Notes: a model not told the origin generated them from the sequence alone. Positions 23,771 through 36,356 are shown, counted from the first letter of the stretch. The stretch: 62,740 nt of DNA from Tubiluchus corallicola (GCA_030141605.1 JAQGDQ010000349.1:187997-250736), one strand, 5' to 3'. Numbers and translations are program-made.

Positions 23771-24655
23771 AACCCAAATCGAACAAAACGTACCCAGTAT
23801 GACATCCCGCCCATACTTTCAAATTTTGGCGTAATTTTGGTCCGATTACGAAATGCAGCGCCTTTGAGGCTTTTGCAAGATAAAAGCTGCTTATTTAATC
23901 GGATCAAGCGACTCAATAACGGATTTAGTGTCGCTTCTCGTCGTGTTACAATGACCTAGCCAACTTCCCAAGGGCAATTAGGTTCATTTAAACAACCTCA
24001 GTAGCCACCAGCTTTATCGTGGAATAGATAATCATCAGTGCGACTGTGAAGAAACGAAGACCAAGTACTTTAATCACTTCTTAGGTCATTTACAACAGCA
24101 CCCGAGTTCAACCACAAGAGCTTTGCAATCCAGGACCTCTGACGAAACAGCACCTAATTATAGAGAATTCTGCGGTATGCTAGGAGGGCAGCAGAAGCTG
24201 CCGATTAAACTTCATGTCGAGATAATTGCTAACAGATTCTGTTTACTTGCAACTACCCGTCCACTTTCGCTTATGACTGTCATCTCGATTTTCTTGCATC
24301 GCTGATTCACGGTTACATGTTATGGGCGGCCAAAGAAAAGGCTTCCCAGGAGTCATCCAAGCGTAGGAGTCAGAAGAGAGCAACTATACAGAGTCCTCTT
24401 CTGCAGCTTTGCACAGAGTCAGACATCATGCGTAATAGATTTCTTATGAATACTAGCATGACGTAGCAGCTTTGGAGGTTGTTAAACCGTATGTTGCAAA
24501 AGTCGTCTCGCGAAACACTTGGGGTTTAGATGAGTTATTAATCTCGGGTCACGAAACGCAAGTAATTGGATCGGTGAGAAACTGCTTCTGAACGATTTCA
24601 TCTGCCATACTGCTTCTAGCGGTATTCTCTTGATGAAGAAAGATGTTTAATATTG
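23771..24655. other. unannotated sequence
   Basis: Less AT-rich than its surroundings, with several medium frames (for example plus 24123-24305), but no motif that I recognise. It may be decayed transposon coding sequence. Confidence 0.35.
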
Positions 24656-24659
24656 TTTA

Positions 24660-24775
24660 TGCACCGTAAACACACCTCAGCCAGTTTAGTGCTTTATTTC
24701 AGAGCATTTCTTTGATTGTTAGCTAGATTCTGGTCCCGGCACAACCATTACCGTTAGTAGACTGCTGTATGAATA
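24660..24775 (+). repeat. dispersed repeat, copy 2
   Basis: Diverged partner of 5120-5235, sharing the AGTTTAGTGCTT and TAGATTCTGGTCC blocks in the same order and orientation. Confidence 0.5.
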
Positions 24776-24825
24776 ACTGAACCCTTTTCATAATAAATAG
24801 CCATCAACACTTTTACATTTTCCCA

Positions 24826-24861
24826 AACATGAATATGTTTCCGCCTTTAAGGCGTCATCAG
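24826..24861 (-). ncRNA. hammerhead-ribozyme-like core
   Basis: On the minus strand the order is CTGATGA (24861-24855), CGCC-TTAAA-GGCG as a perfect 4-bp stem II, GAAA (24841-24838), CAT-ATTC-ATG as a 3-bp stem III, then TT, giving a GUU cleavage triplet. All conserved core positions of a type I hammerhead are present. Stem I, needed to hold the cleavage strand, is not evident from the immediate flanks (ATGAT before, TGGGA after). This may therefore be a decayed or chance copy. Such ribozymes with short stem III are known from Penelope-like retroelements and animal retrozymes. I see no Penelope coding sequence nearby. Confidence 0.45.
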
Positions 24862-24870
24862 ATCATCTAC

Positions 24871-25734
24871 ATTCTACAACAAGAGAAACAGTAATATTAT
24901 TATCAAGTTAATCATAAAGGTCAAAAGGTCAAATCATTAAATTAGAAAACAATTCTCACCTTTAGTTATTAGCTTATATGATAGTTATTGTTTTTCTTGC
25001 TCCAAATGCTCTGATGATTACTTAAAAGACGTAAATATATTCCTGATTGGAGAAATATAAAAACTGTTGACGGTTATTTGTTATCTTAATCCTACCAAGA
25101 GCTACTACTAGAATACCTTTTCATGTCACATATGGATATGGAACGGGACGACTAGTATAATTAAGCGACAGTTATTAGTGATAATAATTGATGTGAAAAT
25201 AATTACTTAGTGAAAATGATACTCTCTTTTTGGCACTGAGTTGCATCTTTATTTTGAAAAAATTTAACTTCCAGAGCACGCGTTTTGTTACAAAAATATG
25301 ACGTAATACGTATGATATATAGTATTATGTAACTCATTACATGACGTATATGGCATGTGTAATGTGTGATGTATTTTTTGGGTTTGACTGAAAGTTTACT
25401 GCAATCCGATATGAGGAAATAATTGCCAACAGAAACCATAAAGAAGAACCTAATAAGAGCTGAAAAAGTGATGAAAAATTCGACACTTTGCAAAACTGCG
25501 AGGAGGAAAATATGAAACCGACTGAGATAAAGTGTAAAAGCTTTTGCAGTCAGGAATCAATGATGCTGTATGACACTTGCAACTACTCGTGGGATTTACA
25601 GCTGATTATAAATTTATAGCAGAGCATGTGTTAGTACTTCCAATATGGCTGCGGCAGGCCAGCCACTGAAGGCATCAAATAAATTGTCATTGACCTAATA
25701 ATACTGTAAGAAGTATGGCTTGCAATTCTCTACC
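24871..25734. other. unannotated sequence
   Basis: No gene. The minus frame 25203-25493 (96 codons) has no recognised motif. Confidence 0.4.
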
Positions 25735-26105
25735 AAAAAGCGAATTCGGATCGAATCGGTGGCTTTCGAGCTCGAACCAAAACGAATTTCGAGATTTTCG
25801 AATCCGTATCAAATTTGAGTTCAGCTTTAAAGATTTTCAAATTAATTTTCGAATAGTTAATAAAAAGCGGTCTTACTAAGAAAAAAGATCATATTTCTTA
25901 AATTTGTTTTGCAATAAAAACACTAATATTTTGTTAAAAATTGTGCACAGAAATCGCAGCTAAATATTGCATGTTGTATTGAACGTTTTAATGATAAGGA
26001 AGTTAATTTTAGGTTAATCCATAATTTTAGGTTCGAATCGAACTAAAAAAACACGTTTGAATTCAATTCGAACGTTCGAGTTCGAACATTCGATGCTCAG
26101 GTACC
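25735..26105. repeat. TTCGAA-rich element
   Basis: A block dense in TTCGAA, TCGAAC and AATTCGA palindromic motifs near both ends (25740-25830 and 26030-26095), with an AT-rich middle. End-heavy placement of such motifs is typical of non-autonomous DNA transposons, but I could not define matching terminal repeats or a target duplication. Confidence 0.4.
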
Positions 26106-26529
26106 AAGTAAAAACACCATTGTACACTTTAAGAAACTCGTCTTTAATAAATTTGATGAAGTGACTGAGCTTTAAAAATTGTTAAAAAGTTTGTCACTTT
26201 CATATTGCCCGCTCTTTTTAAGTAACTATTGCCTTAATTAACTGCCAATAACAATATTTTACAAACGCATTCAGATATCATTCTAAAATGTCTATACAAC
26301 TGAATTTGAGGTTTTGCATGAACTGCAGGAAAAAGACTTTTCTAACCGACTATGCATCATTTGTGATGTTAACGTAATAAGGCAAGTAATACAAGTCACA
26401 AAATTCAAGAATAAACTACATAGCAATTCAAACCATATCTAATATCTTGCCAGCATCAGGCAGCATCGCATGATTATTGTTGCTTGGAGGCAGGGAGACC
26501 TTTGAAATGAAATTAGAGCAAATTATGCA
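26106..26529. other. unannotated sequence
   Basis: Nothing recognised. Confidence 0.4.
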
Positions 26530-26605
26530 GGTATATATATATATATTATTAATATTATATGAATTGATATATATAAATTATTGATATTATATGAATTGAT
26601 TATTG
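26530..26605. repeat. short AT-rich tandem repeat
   Basis: (AT)n followed by two copies of a segment reading ATTATATGAATTGAT, spaced by about 35 bp. Confidence 0.75.
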
Positions 26606-26706
26606 CCTGCGTTAGTCATGGGACTGCTTATGATTTCCACTGCAGATGCTTATACTCCGATGAAAGATAATCCCATAAGTACTGAGATACATAAAACAAA
26701 AATAGA

Positions 26707-26940
<234 letters not shown>

Positions 26941-29050
26941 CCCCCTCTCTCTCTCTCCATCTCTCTTTCTCACCCCTTCTCTCATTCTCTCTCATTCGAA
27001 GACGCAACAATTTTCTGCTCGTTTTCAATAATTTGGTTATATTCATGTTCGCCGATGAAAGATACTTGAAATGTAAGGATTTCTTTAAAAAATTGGAAAC
27101 CTCTTAGAAATGCGTAGTAGTTCAGATAAAACGTTTCTGATTTTTGCTGTTTTTTGTGCTTAGGCATTTACCATTTCCGGCAATATCAGTCTTCGAACGT
27201 TGGTTTTGTATGTCACAATTTTGCATTTTGCAGGCGTTTTGTCCTTTTCCACTTGTCGCTTTATTTTCGTTTCGTTTACTACAATTTCTGCTTTTCTCTG
27301 CGACCATTACCTGGGGGATAGTTTCACAGAATTGGCCGCGTTAGCTGACGTAAGTTTTCTTCCTTGTCAGTCAATTAGCTGCAACACTTAACTAACAGAA
27401 GGCGGACTTAGCAGGAAAGAAAATGGGATATCAGATTTTTATTTTTTAAAATCATCAAAAATCAATACTGTAAAAGGTGTAAACTGACAAAAAAGACGCG
27501 CGTCACCCCAAACAGGAATTGCACAAAATGAATTTTTACTGTTTAATAAACTAACTGTTCAATTTGAGAAATATTTAAAAATCTTTCTTAATACTAATAT
27601 TAATCAACTTGGTGAGTAGCTTTATACCTGCAGAAACGTTGTGACATTAGAAGAATAATTTGATATTCACAATGAGTAACACGATGTATTTAGTAATCTG
27701 ATGTTCAAACTGAATAATATGATACTCAAATTGAGTAGTTAGGTATTCAAATTATCGTGTAACACTATGTCTAAATAAAATAATTAAATGCTCAATCTAA
27801 GACCTACACAAATTATATAGCATTGTGTTCATTTTGAGCAATGCAGCTTCAATTCATTTTGAATTTATTATTAAACTCTTCACTTTGTCAAGATAGACTT
27901 TTGTTCTTTCGGCAACTTTATGCACATTTGTGAGGTTTGTACATAAGACTATTCAAGAAAAATACCTTGAATAGCGAAACTTCGAAGACTTGAGATTTGT
28001 GAGATTATTTGCGTAGGTAACATTGCCTTAAAAACGTTTCACAGGAACATGTTGCTAAATCCGCCATAGTTTCTGGATAACAGATGCTTGTGCCTCAGCG
28101 TTGTGTGTTTGTGTCATTCCATTAAAGAAAGCAGAAATTTCTCAATGAGTTGGAAGTGCTAGAAGAACGACATGAAAATCAATACCGATTCTACAATCTA
28201 TGCAGCCTCAATGTACGGTTCACACTACACAGTAACAAGCATTGGTGTTCATTTCAACTTTAGTTTGTTTACCTTCCGTACCGAGTACTAGTAGGCTTAT
28301 TGTGGTAGTAAAAACAAAAATGAACAAAAAGTAAAAAAGAGCCAAAGACAATGAGACCCCAAAAAAACAAAGTATTCATCGTAATAGTAACCAAATCATG
28401 CTTCAAATTCTGATGTTAGTATCTGTAAAGAAATTTGGCTATTTCGCCATCATCTGATGTCTAAAAGTGACACGGTTGTTAGACGATAACAATAATATTG
28501 AAAGAAGGGATTCTTCAAGATATTTTGGCAATGTATGTACTTTTCTCTACTGTACCACCATTACATTACAATCTAATAAATAAGACAGATTTAATCTGCA
28601 GTGAAAGAAACGTTTACTAGAGACAAAATCCCCTTACAAAGAAATATTGTGGCTCTAGCATATAGAATAAATAATAATTAATTCACACAAGTATTAAAAA
28701 TAGGTATCGCAACAATGTTACATATAGTGGTACTAATAACTCTTTACAGAATTGTTACTAGATTTCATTTAGACAATAAATGATTCCTAGTCTAAAAGGT
28801 TGATTCCAGAAAAGCTACAATAATCTTGCATAATTTGATATCTTGACCACTCATTATAAAGACAAATTTACCATTGTTATTTTGTCTGCAATGTGAAAAA
28901 ACTTAAATTACCTAAATTGTAACTGAATCATATTGATAATACTTGATAATTATTTCTTAATTTTTATAAAATATCATGATAATGCTATTCACGAAAATCT
29001 AGTTAGCACACTTCCAACAAGTTACATACATTTTGATTGCAGTGACTTTC
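26941..29050. other. unannotated sequence with decayed palindromic repeats
   Basis: No gene supported over about 2.1 kb. At 27655-27760 a loosely repeated motif of about 25-30 bp occurs, of the form GATAYTCAAATTGAGTA, whose core ACTCAAATTGAGT is palindromic. Related fragments occur at 27548 and 27832. Confidence 0.45.
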
Positions 29051-29395
29051 TTAGGCTGTGTTACACAGAGAAAGATGTTAAGGATCAAGCCGTAGTCCAT
29101 AATCCGTAAGCCATAAGGTATCTTTCATATTCGCAATACGTAGAATAAAATTAATGGCCAAATTCATTTCGCAATAAGCCGCCTCAGGAACTGCTCAAAC
29201 GGCTTGTGAGGAGCCTACCGCGGATTATGGCTGACGGCTTACGCAGGCCAACCGCGGTAGGCGGAAGGCAAATGGATTATCTGTGTGACAGGGACAATTG
29301 GTTAACGTGCGTTAGTTTTTCATGAAGCGGCTTTTTCTCCTTATGGCTTACCACCTCACGTATTACGTCCAGTTCTATGTAGTACGGGCCTTAAA
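29051..29395. mobile_element. inverted-repeat element (MITE-like)
   Basis: Contains opposed motifs: CTGTGTTACACAGA at the left against TCTGTGTGACAGG near 29290. TAATCCGTAAGCCATAAGG at about 29100 lies against reverse-complement pieces at about 29222 (GGATTATGGCTGACGGCTTA) and 29338 (CCTTATGGCTTA). These pairs give a folded, multi-arm structure typical of small non-autonomous DNA elements. Exact ends and superfamily are not established. Confidence 0.5.
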
Positions 29396-29572
29396 GTGGT
29401 CGCAATTTTTGAATTTAATTATTTTGTAAAGTAAACCAGATTGTCGAGTCAGTGATTACGCAAGAAAAATGAATCAACGTGAGGTTGATTTGATCTGCTG
29501 GTTAGTCCTTCCTGAAGTTCCTTGAGTACCTGCAGATAACTTCCGGGCAAACTGCAAAGCCGTGACATCAAT

Positions 29573-29850
29573 TTACTTATTTATTTATTTTATTTTATTC
29601 ACACCCAATAAATATAAAAGACGTTGGCAAAAACATACAAACACAATATTTACAAGAGTGTGGTGAAGTCACCAAGAGATTAACTGCTTACATGTGTCTA
29701 TTGTGTACAAGGAATTCATGCTAGTTAACTTTATTTAAGTGGTCTTAAAATAACTTAATATTTTGTGCAGTTACGAGTGGTGCACCATCAACATATGCAG
29801 GCAATGGGTTCCAAATCGGTACAACTCGATTTGAGAAAAATTAACCAAAT
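29573..29850 (-). pseudogene. LINE 3' end with AAAT tail
   Basis: On the minus strand from 29850 the sequence reads FFSNRVVPIWNPLPAYV and ends about 15 codons later with a stop near 29745. NRVVPIWNSLP is the hallmark C-terminal motif of LINE ORF2 proteins (CR1/L2/Jockey-like families). The non-coding 3' region continues to an (AAAT)n-type tail at about 29575-29605. It is strongly 5' truncated and of a different family from the 23190 and 46501 fragments, which lack this motif. Confidence 0.7.
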
Positions 29851-30420
29851 GATATTTTAGCAGTTCAACGCACGAAAAGTTTCAGTAAAAAATTTGTCAA
29901 AATCAAGGCAGGTAGATAGACATCAAGAGACAGAAAACAGGGAATAGGCTGACATAGAGGACATAATATAAATTTTAGAAACGTCAGTGGCAAAGATCAT
30001 GATGGCGAGCCACAGGTCAACTGCTGACCGTAACAGTGTCATCAAGAATGATGTTACAGCCACATGTGAATGTTGCATTTTAGACACAAAAATTTGAAAG
30101 CAGGCACTGCTGTTTGTCATCATGCATTCGCAGCCATACTGATCGAATTTCTTGAACATTTGCAGAAATCGAAAGCTGTAAGCAGTTCACAAAACAGCTC
30201 TAGCTTAGCGCAACGATTTGCGAGAAAAGGTAAGCTTGCCACAAATTTAGTCAAGCTTTCTTTCATCAACGGCATTAAGGCGAAATAGATCAAACGACCT
30301 TTCAACTTGAAAAGGTTTTTGTCTTGATCGAGTATGTTCTCTTCAAACAAAGGAGAAAATTGATATTCTGTGGTTTTTCTTGTAACCGTTTTTAGAAGGT
30401 TGATAATAATAAAGAAAAAA
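29851..30420. other. unannotated sequence
   Basis: May contain further decayed LINE sequence on the minus strand, but I cannot follow a protein motif with confidence. Confidence 0.35.
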
Positions 30421-30665
30421 GATGGTGATGCTGCGAATGAAAAAGCAGCACTGACAATTGATGATGATGATAATGAGAAAGAGAAGACGACAAAAGTACC
30501 AACGACCACAGTAATGGAGATGAGGGAATCTGAGATGATGATGGCGATGGCAATAACGTAGATGATAACGATGATAAAAACGACAGTAACGACAATGAGG
30601 ATGGCGATGACGATGACCATGACTATAATGACAGCAATGAGAGTGGTTGGACGATGACGATTGTG
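30421..30665. repeat. degenerate GAT/GAC-rich repeat
   Basis: Loosely repeated GATGAT, GATAATGA and CGATGA motifs. Both strands keep medium frames open because of the biased composition. There is no convincing protein. Confidence 0.8.
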
Positions 30666-31736
30666 GCACTGGCAAGAGATGCGCTTACGCCTGGTTCAAC
30701 TTGGTTCTGCGTCAAATAAATGATGGAACAGCTTTGCATGAAGTTTGCCGAAGAGTGACTATAAGCTTAATATGAAATAATCAGAAGCAAAGTTGTTTGG
30801 ACTACATTACTGCTGTTACGACACAGTGTAAAAACAACTGCTTAGATCTAAATGTGATTTAGATCAATGTTGGCAATGTATCCGATTTTCAAAAACAAAA
30901 ACCGTAAAAAGTATTGTAATTGATGACATCTGTGAGAAGTGCTTCGCCATGGGGTCGGATAAGGCAGCTTTGGATTACGACCTTAACAAACTACAACATT
31001 ACACACTACATACAAAGCCTTTAGGTAAAATGGTAACCTAAATATGTATCGATGCTTTAGTTAAAACTTGTTTAAAACTACATATAATGTACTTAATTGG
31101 ACCTAAAAGACTCAAAGGAAAAGTAAAAACTCCTTCATATAAGTACAGGAATAACGCATTTCTACCTGCAGTTTTATTTTCATTTTAGCTGCATTTCCAT
31201 CTGCAGCTGCATATGAGTCTGTTTCTATATCTGTGTCTGCACCAAAACCTGTACCTGTACTAGTGACATTGCTCTACTTTTGGCTCTCTGCCAGATTACG
31301 GATTTTTAACGGTGATTACTTTTTTTCAAAATCACAGGCTTTACTTGCACATTTCCCAGCTGACAGCCTCAGTGTATTTGCTCACAGGTGCTAATTTCAC
31401 AACTTTTAGTTCCACTGGGATGCCATAACGCTGTGCGACATGCTTGACATATACGCCTTAATAACAAAGCATTTACCGTTTAGTGTAGGCAGCAATATGA
31501 CAGTAGCGTGAGTTACGTGGGAAGCCCTGTTAATTCACACGCTTGCTCTATTTGACGATAAGAATGTGTGTTAGAGAAGATTGCCACACACAAGGAAAAA
31601 ATGAAGCAAGAGAAATGAAGCAAAAGTAAGCAGTAAAAATAGTGAATACTGGTTGCGAGAAGAAGGGAAAGAAAAAGCCGGTGAATTAGAATGAAAAATC
31701 GTGACGAACAGCGGAAAGAGGAATGGAGAGAGCCAA

Positions 31737-31737
<1 letters not shown>
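30666..31737. other. unannotated sequence
   Basis: Nothing recognised apart from a short run of CTGTATCTG-type variants near 31190-31260. Confidence 0.4.

Positions 31738-31798
<61 letters not shown>
31738..31798. repeat. (GA)n microsatellite
   Basis: About 29 AG/GA dinucleotides in a purine-rich surrounding. Confidence 0.97.
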
Positions 31799-31802
<4 letters not shown>

Positions 31803-32340
31803 TTAAGCTCTAACGAAGATCGTTTTTGCTTTACACCTTGTGGTCCTGTTGATATAGCAATGCACTAGGGAAATGAGCCAGCATGAAATATGGCTTTAGT
31901 GACATTGCAGTAACAGATTACTGCAGTAATTATGTGTATATTTGCACTGTAAATGCTAAGTCTCAAAGCACCTAGCATCTTAGTTAACTAAGATACCGAG
32001 ATGACAGGATTGCTACAAGTCTTTCCTACACGCTACGTCTCAATCCTGCTCCTTGACTGAAAACACCACAGAATAAACTGCCGCTAACTGGAATTCTGCT
32101 CCCGACAAAAATAATTCGGTTTTCTCCACAGCAGGGAAACAGAATTTTGTACTGATTAGGTCCCTGATTCAGAAACCCGAAATTATCCGAATTACAGTAG
32201 CTAGACTTTAGTGCTGGGTAAACCAGAATTCCCTTAAACAGCGCCAAAATTATCTTTGTCATTTTGGCTCCGTGAGTAAATAATTAAGTAGGCTGAAAAG
32301 TGAATGAATATGTGACTCAGTGAGTGGGTGAGTAGATTGA
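31799..32340. other. unannotated sequence
   Basis: Nothing recognised. A minus frame at 32026-32262 has no motif. Confidence 0.4.
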
Positions 32341-32700
32341 TGCATGACTACGAACTAACCAAACAACAAACAACCAACTAACCAGCTAATTAGCCGGCTA
32401 GCCAACCAACCAGCTAACAATCCAACCAACCGCTCAAATCAGCCAATCAGCGACAACAAATCAGCCAACCGATTAACTAGCCAACCACTTAATTATAACT
32501 ATAACTAACTAATTAAATAGGTAAATAAGTGAGCAAGTAAATAAGCAAAAATAAGTAGTGCGATAGTAAGTTGGTAGGCAAATACAGGATGTAAACAGGT
32601 CGATAGCTAGGTAAGTTAACTAGACAAGCACGCATGCAGACAGACAAGCGGGTTGTTACGAAATTGAGCAAGTAAGAATTGTGAACTTCATGCGGCAAAT
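32341..32700. repeat. degenerate AACC/AGTA tetranucleotide region
   Basis: Decayed runs of AACC, CCAA, AACT and then GTAA/AGTA-like 4-mers. It looks like an old relative of the compound arrays at 4797 and 16420. Confidence 0.65.
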
Positions 32701-34330
32701 GTCAATCTTAAGCGTGGGCGAAAATTTGGAAATTTATCTACCATTGGAAACAATGCATTGTATTGGTTTAATGTTAAAAATCTTTAAAATGTCCGTGGTG
32801 TGTTTTCACAGTAACAGTAAGCGTCTCATTGTTTATCGTTTTCTGGCAAGTGTATAATCAGGCTGAAATGCACAAGCCAATTAAAATCGGCATCCTAGCG
32901 GTCATGAAGAAAATCAGTGCTTTTTGCTGCCTACGTTTATTAGTTTAATTATAGTAATAACGCACAATTCCTCCTTAAAGCTTTGTTTTATTACGCTCTG
33001 CTGCGCTTAATTAGTTGCGCCTGGACACAAGTTAATGTCGGCCTGCGATTCGCACAATTTCTTGGCTTGTGTTTACTACACAAACGCGACGTGTTGTAGT
33101 TTGCTAAACGAAAAATTTGGCATCTACTGCTGAAAAATTTTGACATTCACTTCTTGAATTAAGTTGTGATCAATTATGAGAGTAGTCAAGACATTTAAAT
33201 GCTCTAGTAAGGTAGACGGCGTAGAATTGTTAGGGGGTTTCAGATTTGAAAAAGTCGCACTCCGCCGATGCCATTAGTGCCATATAGTATATTAAAGTTT
33301 TATTTATTTTAAGTGGATTTACAACACAATATAGCCGTTAATAGTATTTCCACTATGTGCTGCTATTTCCGACCATTTCCAATGTTTTAATTGGTACCAC
33401 CTCAATATTTTCACCATAGTTACAAAAAGTTACAAAAATTCTATTATTTTTGGACGTATATTGATTTTTTTACCTTTTCACTGCAACCATTCTTGTTTTC
33501 AGTGGCTACTAGTCAGTTGCCTTGTTTTGGCAATCTTGTGTGAAAAGTTCAACACGTTTAAGCATTCTTGTTGACTGCCATAAAATTAAGATTGCCATGC
33601 AATGTTTGGTACACCTCACCATCATAAACTTGATATTGCCATAGATTGTTTTGCAGTAATCACCAAAGCACTGCGCAGCAGTATTAGACCTTGCTCTCAA
33701 ATTTGCCAGAGAAAACGAGTTTCGGAAAAATACAAATTAGTCAAGTGAATTTAAACCGCCTAATGTAATTCTGCCGCGCTTAAATCGTCTCTTAAAATGA
33801 TTCAAATTAGCATCTACTCAGTTTGTATCAGTCGGCTAATCTTGCCTAATCGTACGCTAACCATAAATCCTTACGAAACTGTTTAAACAGCTTTCATTAA
33901 AAACTGTTTCAAGCCTCAAGCGGCTCATCAATCCTCGGCGTGACCTTGAATCAAGGTCACCAAGACCCAGTTGCGCAGATGCCAAAATTGAGAAACTGCG
34001 CAGACTTCCGCTGATGAAGCGCCTGCAATTGCTAGGGCTATGATTGTGTAATCATTCTGTGATTTGTGCTTATGGCTAAATCGACTGTCATCTCTGTAAT
34101 ACGCAGCTAGCTGTAGCTATTTTTTACACATTTGCACTTTGCTGGCGCTAGCTAAAAGCACTACTGCACTGAACTGCCACCTGCTTAATGTAGAAGGCTA
34201 TAGTAAGACTGGAATCTAACTCATTATTAAGGACAACCTTCTAGCTCTTGCTGACGAAACAGCAGATGCATATACATCCTCCCTCGGAAAGGACATAACC
34301 GAAGTCAGTAAGGTAGATAGTATAGCTCAA
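32701..34330. other. unannotated sequence
   Basis: No gene supported over about 1.6 kb. Confidence 0.4.
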
Positions 34331-34334
34331 TTTT

Positions 34335-34415
34335 CCAGGTCACCCATCCATTTACTAACCAGATTCAGTAGGTTTATCTTCGGTAGCTAAGTTGTAGAGA
34401 CTACTCAGCTATTTA
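34335..34415 (-). mobile_element. 5S-like SINE fragment
   Basis: Plus-strand TCACCCATCCATTTACTAAC then CTTCGGTAGCTAAGTTG resembles the complement of the central 5S rRNA region. Similar sequence recurs at 12040, 22459, 35970 and, more weakly, 41339. Confidence 0.4.
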
Positions 34416-34542
34416 CATCCCAATATTAACATTATTTTCATTTTTAACGCAGAAATTAATTGTTTTGTTATCAGTTAACTTGTTTTGTGATTAATTAGCT
34501 GATTGGCCAGCAGGTAAGTAAAAGTCTGATTTACTGGCAAAC

Positions 34543-34810
34543 TAGCTGACTGACTGACTGACTGACTGACTGACTGACTGACTGACTGACTGACTGACTG
34601 ACTGACTAACTGACTGACTGACTGACTGACTGACTGACTGACTGACTGACTGACTGACTGACTGACTGACTGACTGACTGACTGACTGACTAGCTGATGA
34701 CTGACTGACTGACTAGCTGATGACTGACTGGCTGGCTGGTTTGTTGGTTAGGAGGCTGGCTAGATGGCTGACTAACTGGCTGAATAGTTGGCAGTCTGGC
34801 TGACTGACTG
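34543..34810. repeat. (CTGA)n array with CTGG/TAG variants
   Basis: About 37 CTGA units to 34690, then a decayed tail of CTGACTAG, GGCT and GACTGG units. Confidence 0.96.
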
Positions 34811-34849
34811 GACTGGCTGATTAACTGATTTTTTTTAGATTTAGGGGCT

Positions 34850-34905
34850 TATTTGAGGTTCAAATACAAAACAAACAATGACTACACAAAAGTTACAAAA
34901 GATAA

Positions 34906-34944
<39 letters not shown>

Positions 34945-34945
34945 A
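34850..34945. repeat. LINE-tail-like sequence ending in (AAAT)n
   Basis: GAGGTTCAAATACAAAACAA followed by AAGTTACAAAAG, then about nine AAAT units. It resembles the non-coding 3' tail near 9060 (GAGGTTCATAAACATAG), so it is probably another LINE 3' end. Confidence 0.4.
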
Positions 34946-35614
34946 AATAGCAAAATTTCACTGATAACGACTTGCCCAAGGAAGGACACCAAAAAACATA
35001 CATCTGCAAGGACTGACTCACTGACCGACCGTCCACCTGACTAAGAACCAACCAATAATCTAACAACTGATTTTATACAGAATTTCAGCACTTCAAGAGC
35101 AAAGATGTGATGTGTTTGCAAGCAAATGAATTCTGCCCTGCGCAACCTTAATACCGAAGTGAGCAACCTTCCTGCTGAGTTGACGGATAATCTAATAAGA
35201 TTCCGCTCGAATAAATCCAACTGCCAATTAGTGGTAAGAAATCTAGCCACGAGGCCTCTTTCAAGGCAGCCAGAGTCGTAACTTTGATTGCATTAAGTCT
35301 AATTTAACCCTATTCATTCTTGCTAATTTTTTCAGTCTGGGAGCGCCATGCACGATTCCTATTCTGCCAGTGTTCATGACGTCAAGTGAAATTTGTTTGC
35401 AGCCTTCTAACGTAGAGACGCGCGTAGAACAGGCCACCTGTGGGTCTAATAATGGCCGTAAAAACACTGCTCACTTCCCACCCTAAAAACCTTAATTAGC
35501 AAGATTAAAGGCAGCCAGAAGTTAAAATGCTGCAGAAATCTTTGATACAGTTCGACATATAAGTGGTGATCCAGCGCTAAACGCCAGGCTGCTATTAATG
35601 TTGAACGACAGACA
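34946..35614. other. unannotated sequence
   Basis: Two short minus frames (35041-35250 and 35261-35467) have mixed composition. No domain is recognised. Confidence 0.4.
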
Positions 35615-35870
35615 GACACCGATTGACTGACTGAGTAACTGACTGATTGACTGACTAACTGACTGACTGACTGACTGACTGACTGACTGGCTGGCTGACT
35701 GACTGGCTGGCTGGCTGGCTGGCTGACTGACTGACTGACTGACTGACTGACTGACTGACTGACTGACTGACTGACTGACTGACTGACTGACTGACTGACT
35801 GACTGACTGACTGACTGACTGACTGACTGACTGACTGACTGACTGACTGACTGACCGCCTGCCTGAATGA
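35615..35870. repeat. (CTGA)n array, second copy
   Basis: About 60 CTGA-type units with a CTGG cluster at 35690-35722. Minus-strand reading gives a Ser-Gln-Val repeat that is not a real protein. Confidence 0.97.
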
Positions 35871-35959
35871 ATGAATGAACGTGGCAGGACCGAATCAAGA
35901 TAATTATTTAAGGTAAGACACAGATCTTGTAAAAATGTAATGTCTTAGCAGAAGCAGTT

Positions 35960-36050
35960 CTCTCGACAGTCACTCACCCATTTATCAACCAGACTGACTC
36001 TTGCTCAACTTCTATTGCTGAGCAAAAGCTTAGACCACTCAGCTAATCCT
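35960..36050 (-). mobile_element. 5S-like SINE fragment
   Basis: Plus-strand CACTCACCCATTTATCAACC then GACTCTTGCTCAACTTC matches the complement of the 5S rRNA centre better than the other fragments do. It shares CACTCAGCTA with the 34335 copy. Confidence 0.45.
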
Positions 36051-36139
36051 TACAACAACCAATTACACCCGAGTATTCCAATCAATCTGTTTAACATGCA
36101 CCGTAGTTATTGTTGCGCTCTCGTTGGGTTTATTTTGTC

Positions 36140-36147
36140 TCTCTCCT

Positions 36148-36186
<39 letters not shown>

Positions 36187-36188
36187 CT
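36140..36188. repeat. (CT)n microsatellite
   Basis: About 24 CT dinucleotides with one GCTC interruption at the right end. Confidence 0.95.
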
Positions 36189-36292
36189 CAGTATCTAAGA
36201 GTAAATTCCCACTGATCAACTCTCATGCTCCTCCCTCAAGTAGAAATCTTCCAGCATCCCAGTGTGGACAGAAAAGCGGCTTGCCTGTCAGC

Positions 36293-36356
36293 ACTCCAAC
36301 ATTTGAGAAACATGTTGACAGAAGCCAGTGACCCATCCATCTAAAGGCTTCTCTGG
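36293..36356 (+). repeat. dispersed 60-bp repeat, copy 1
   Basis: Shares CAGAAGCCAGTGACC, ATCCA and CTAAAGRCTTCTCTGG with 53150-53212 in the same orientation. Confidence 0.7.
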
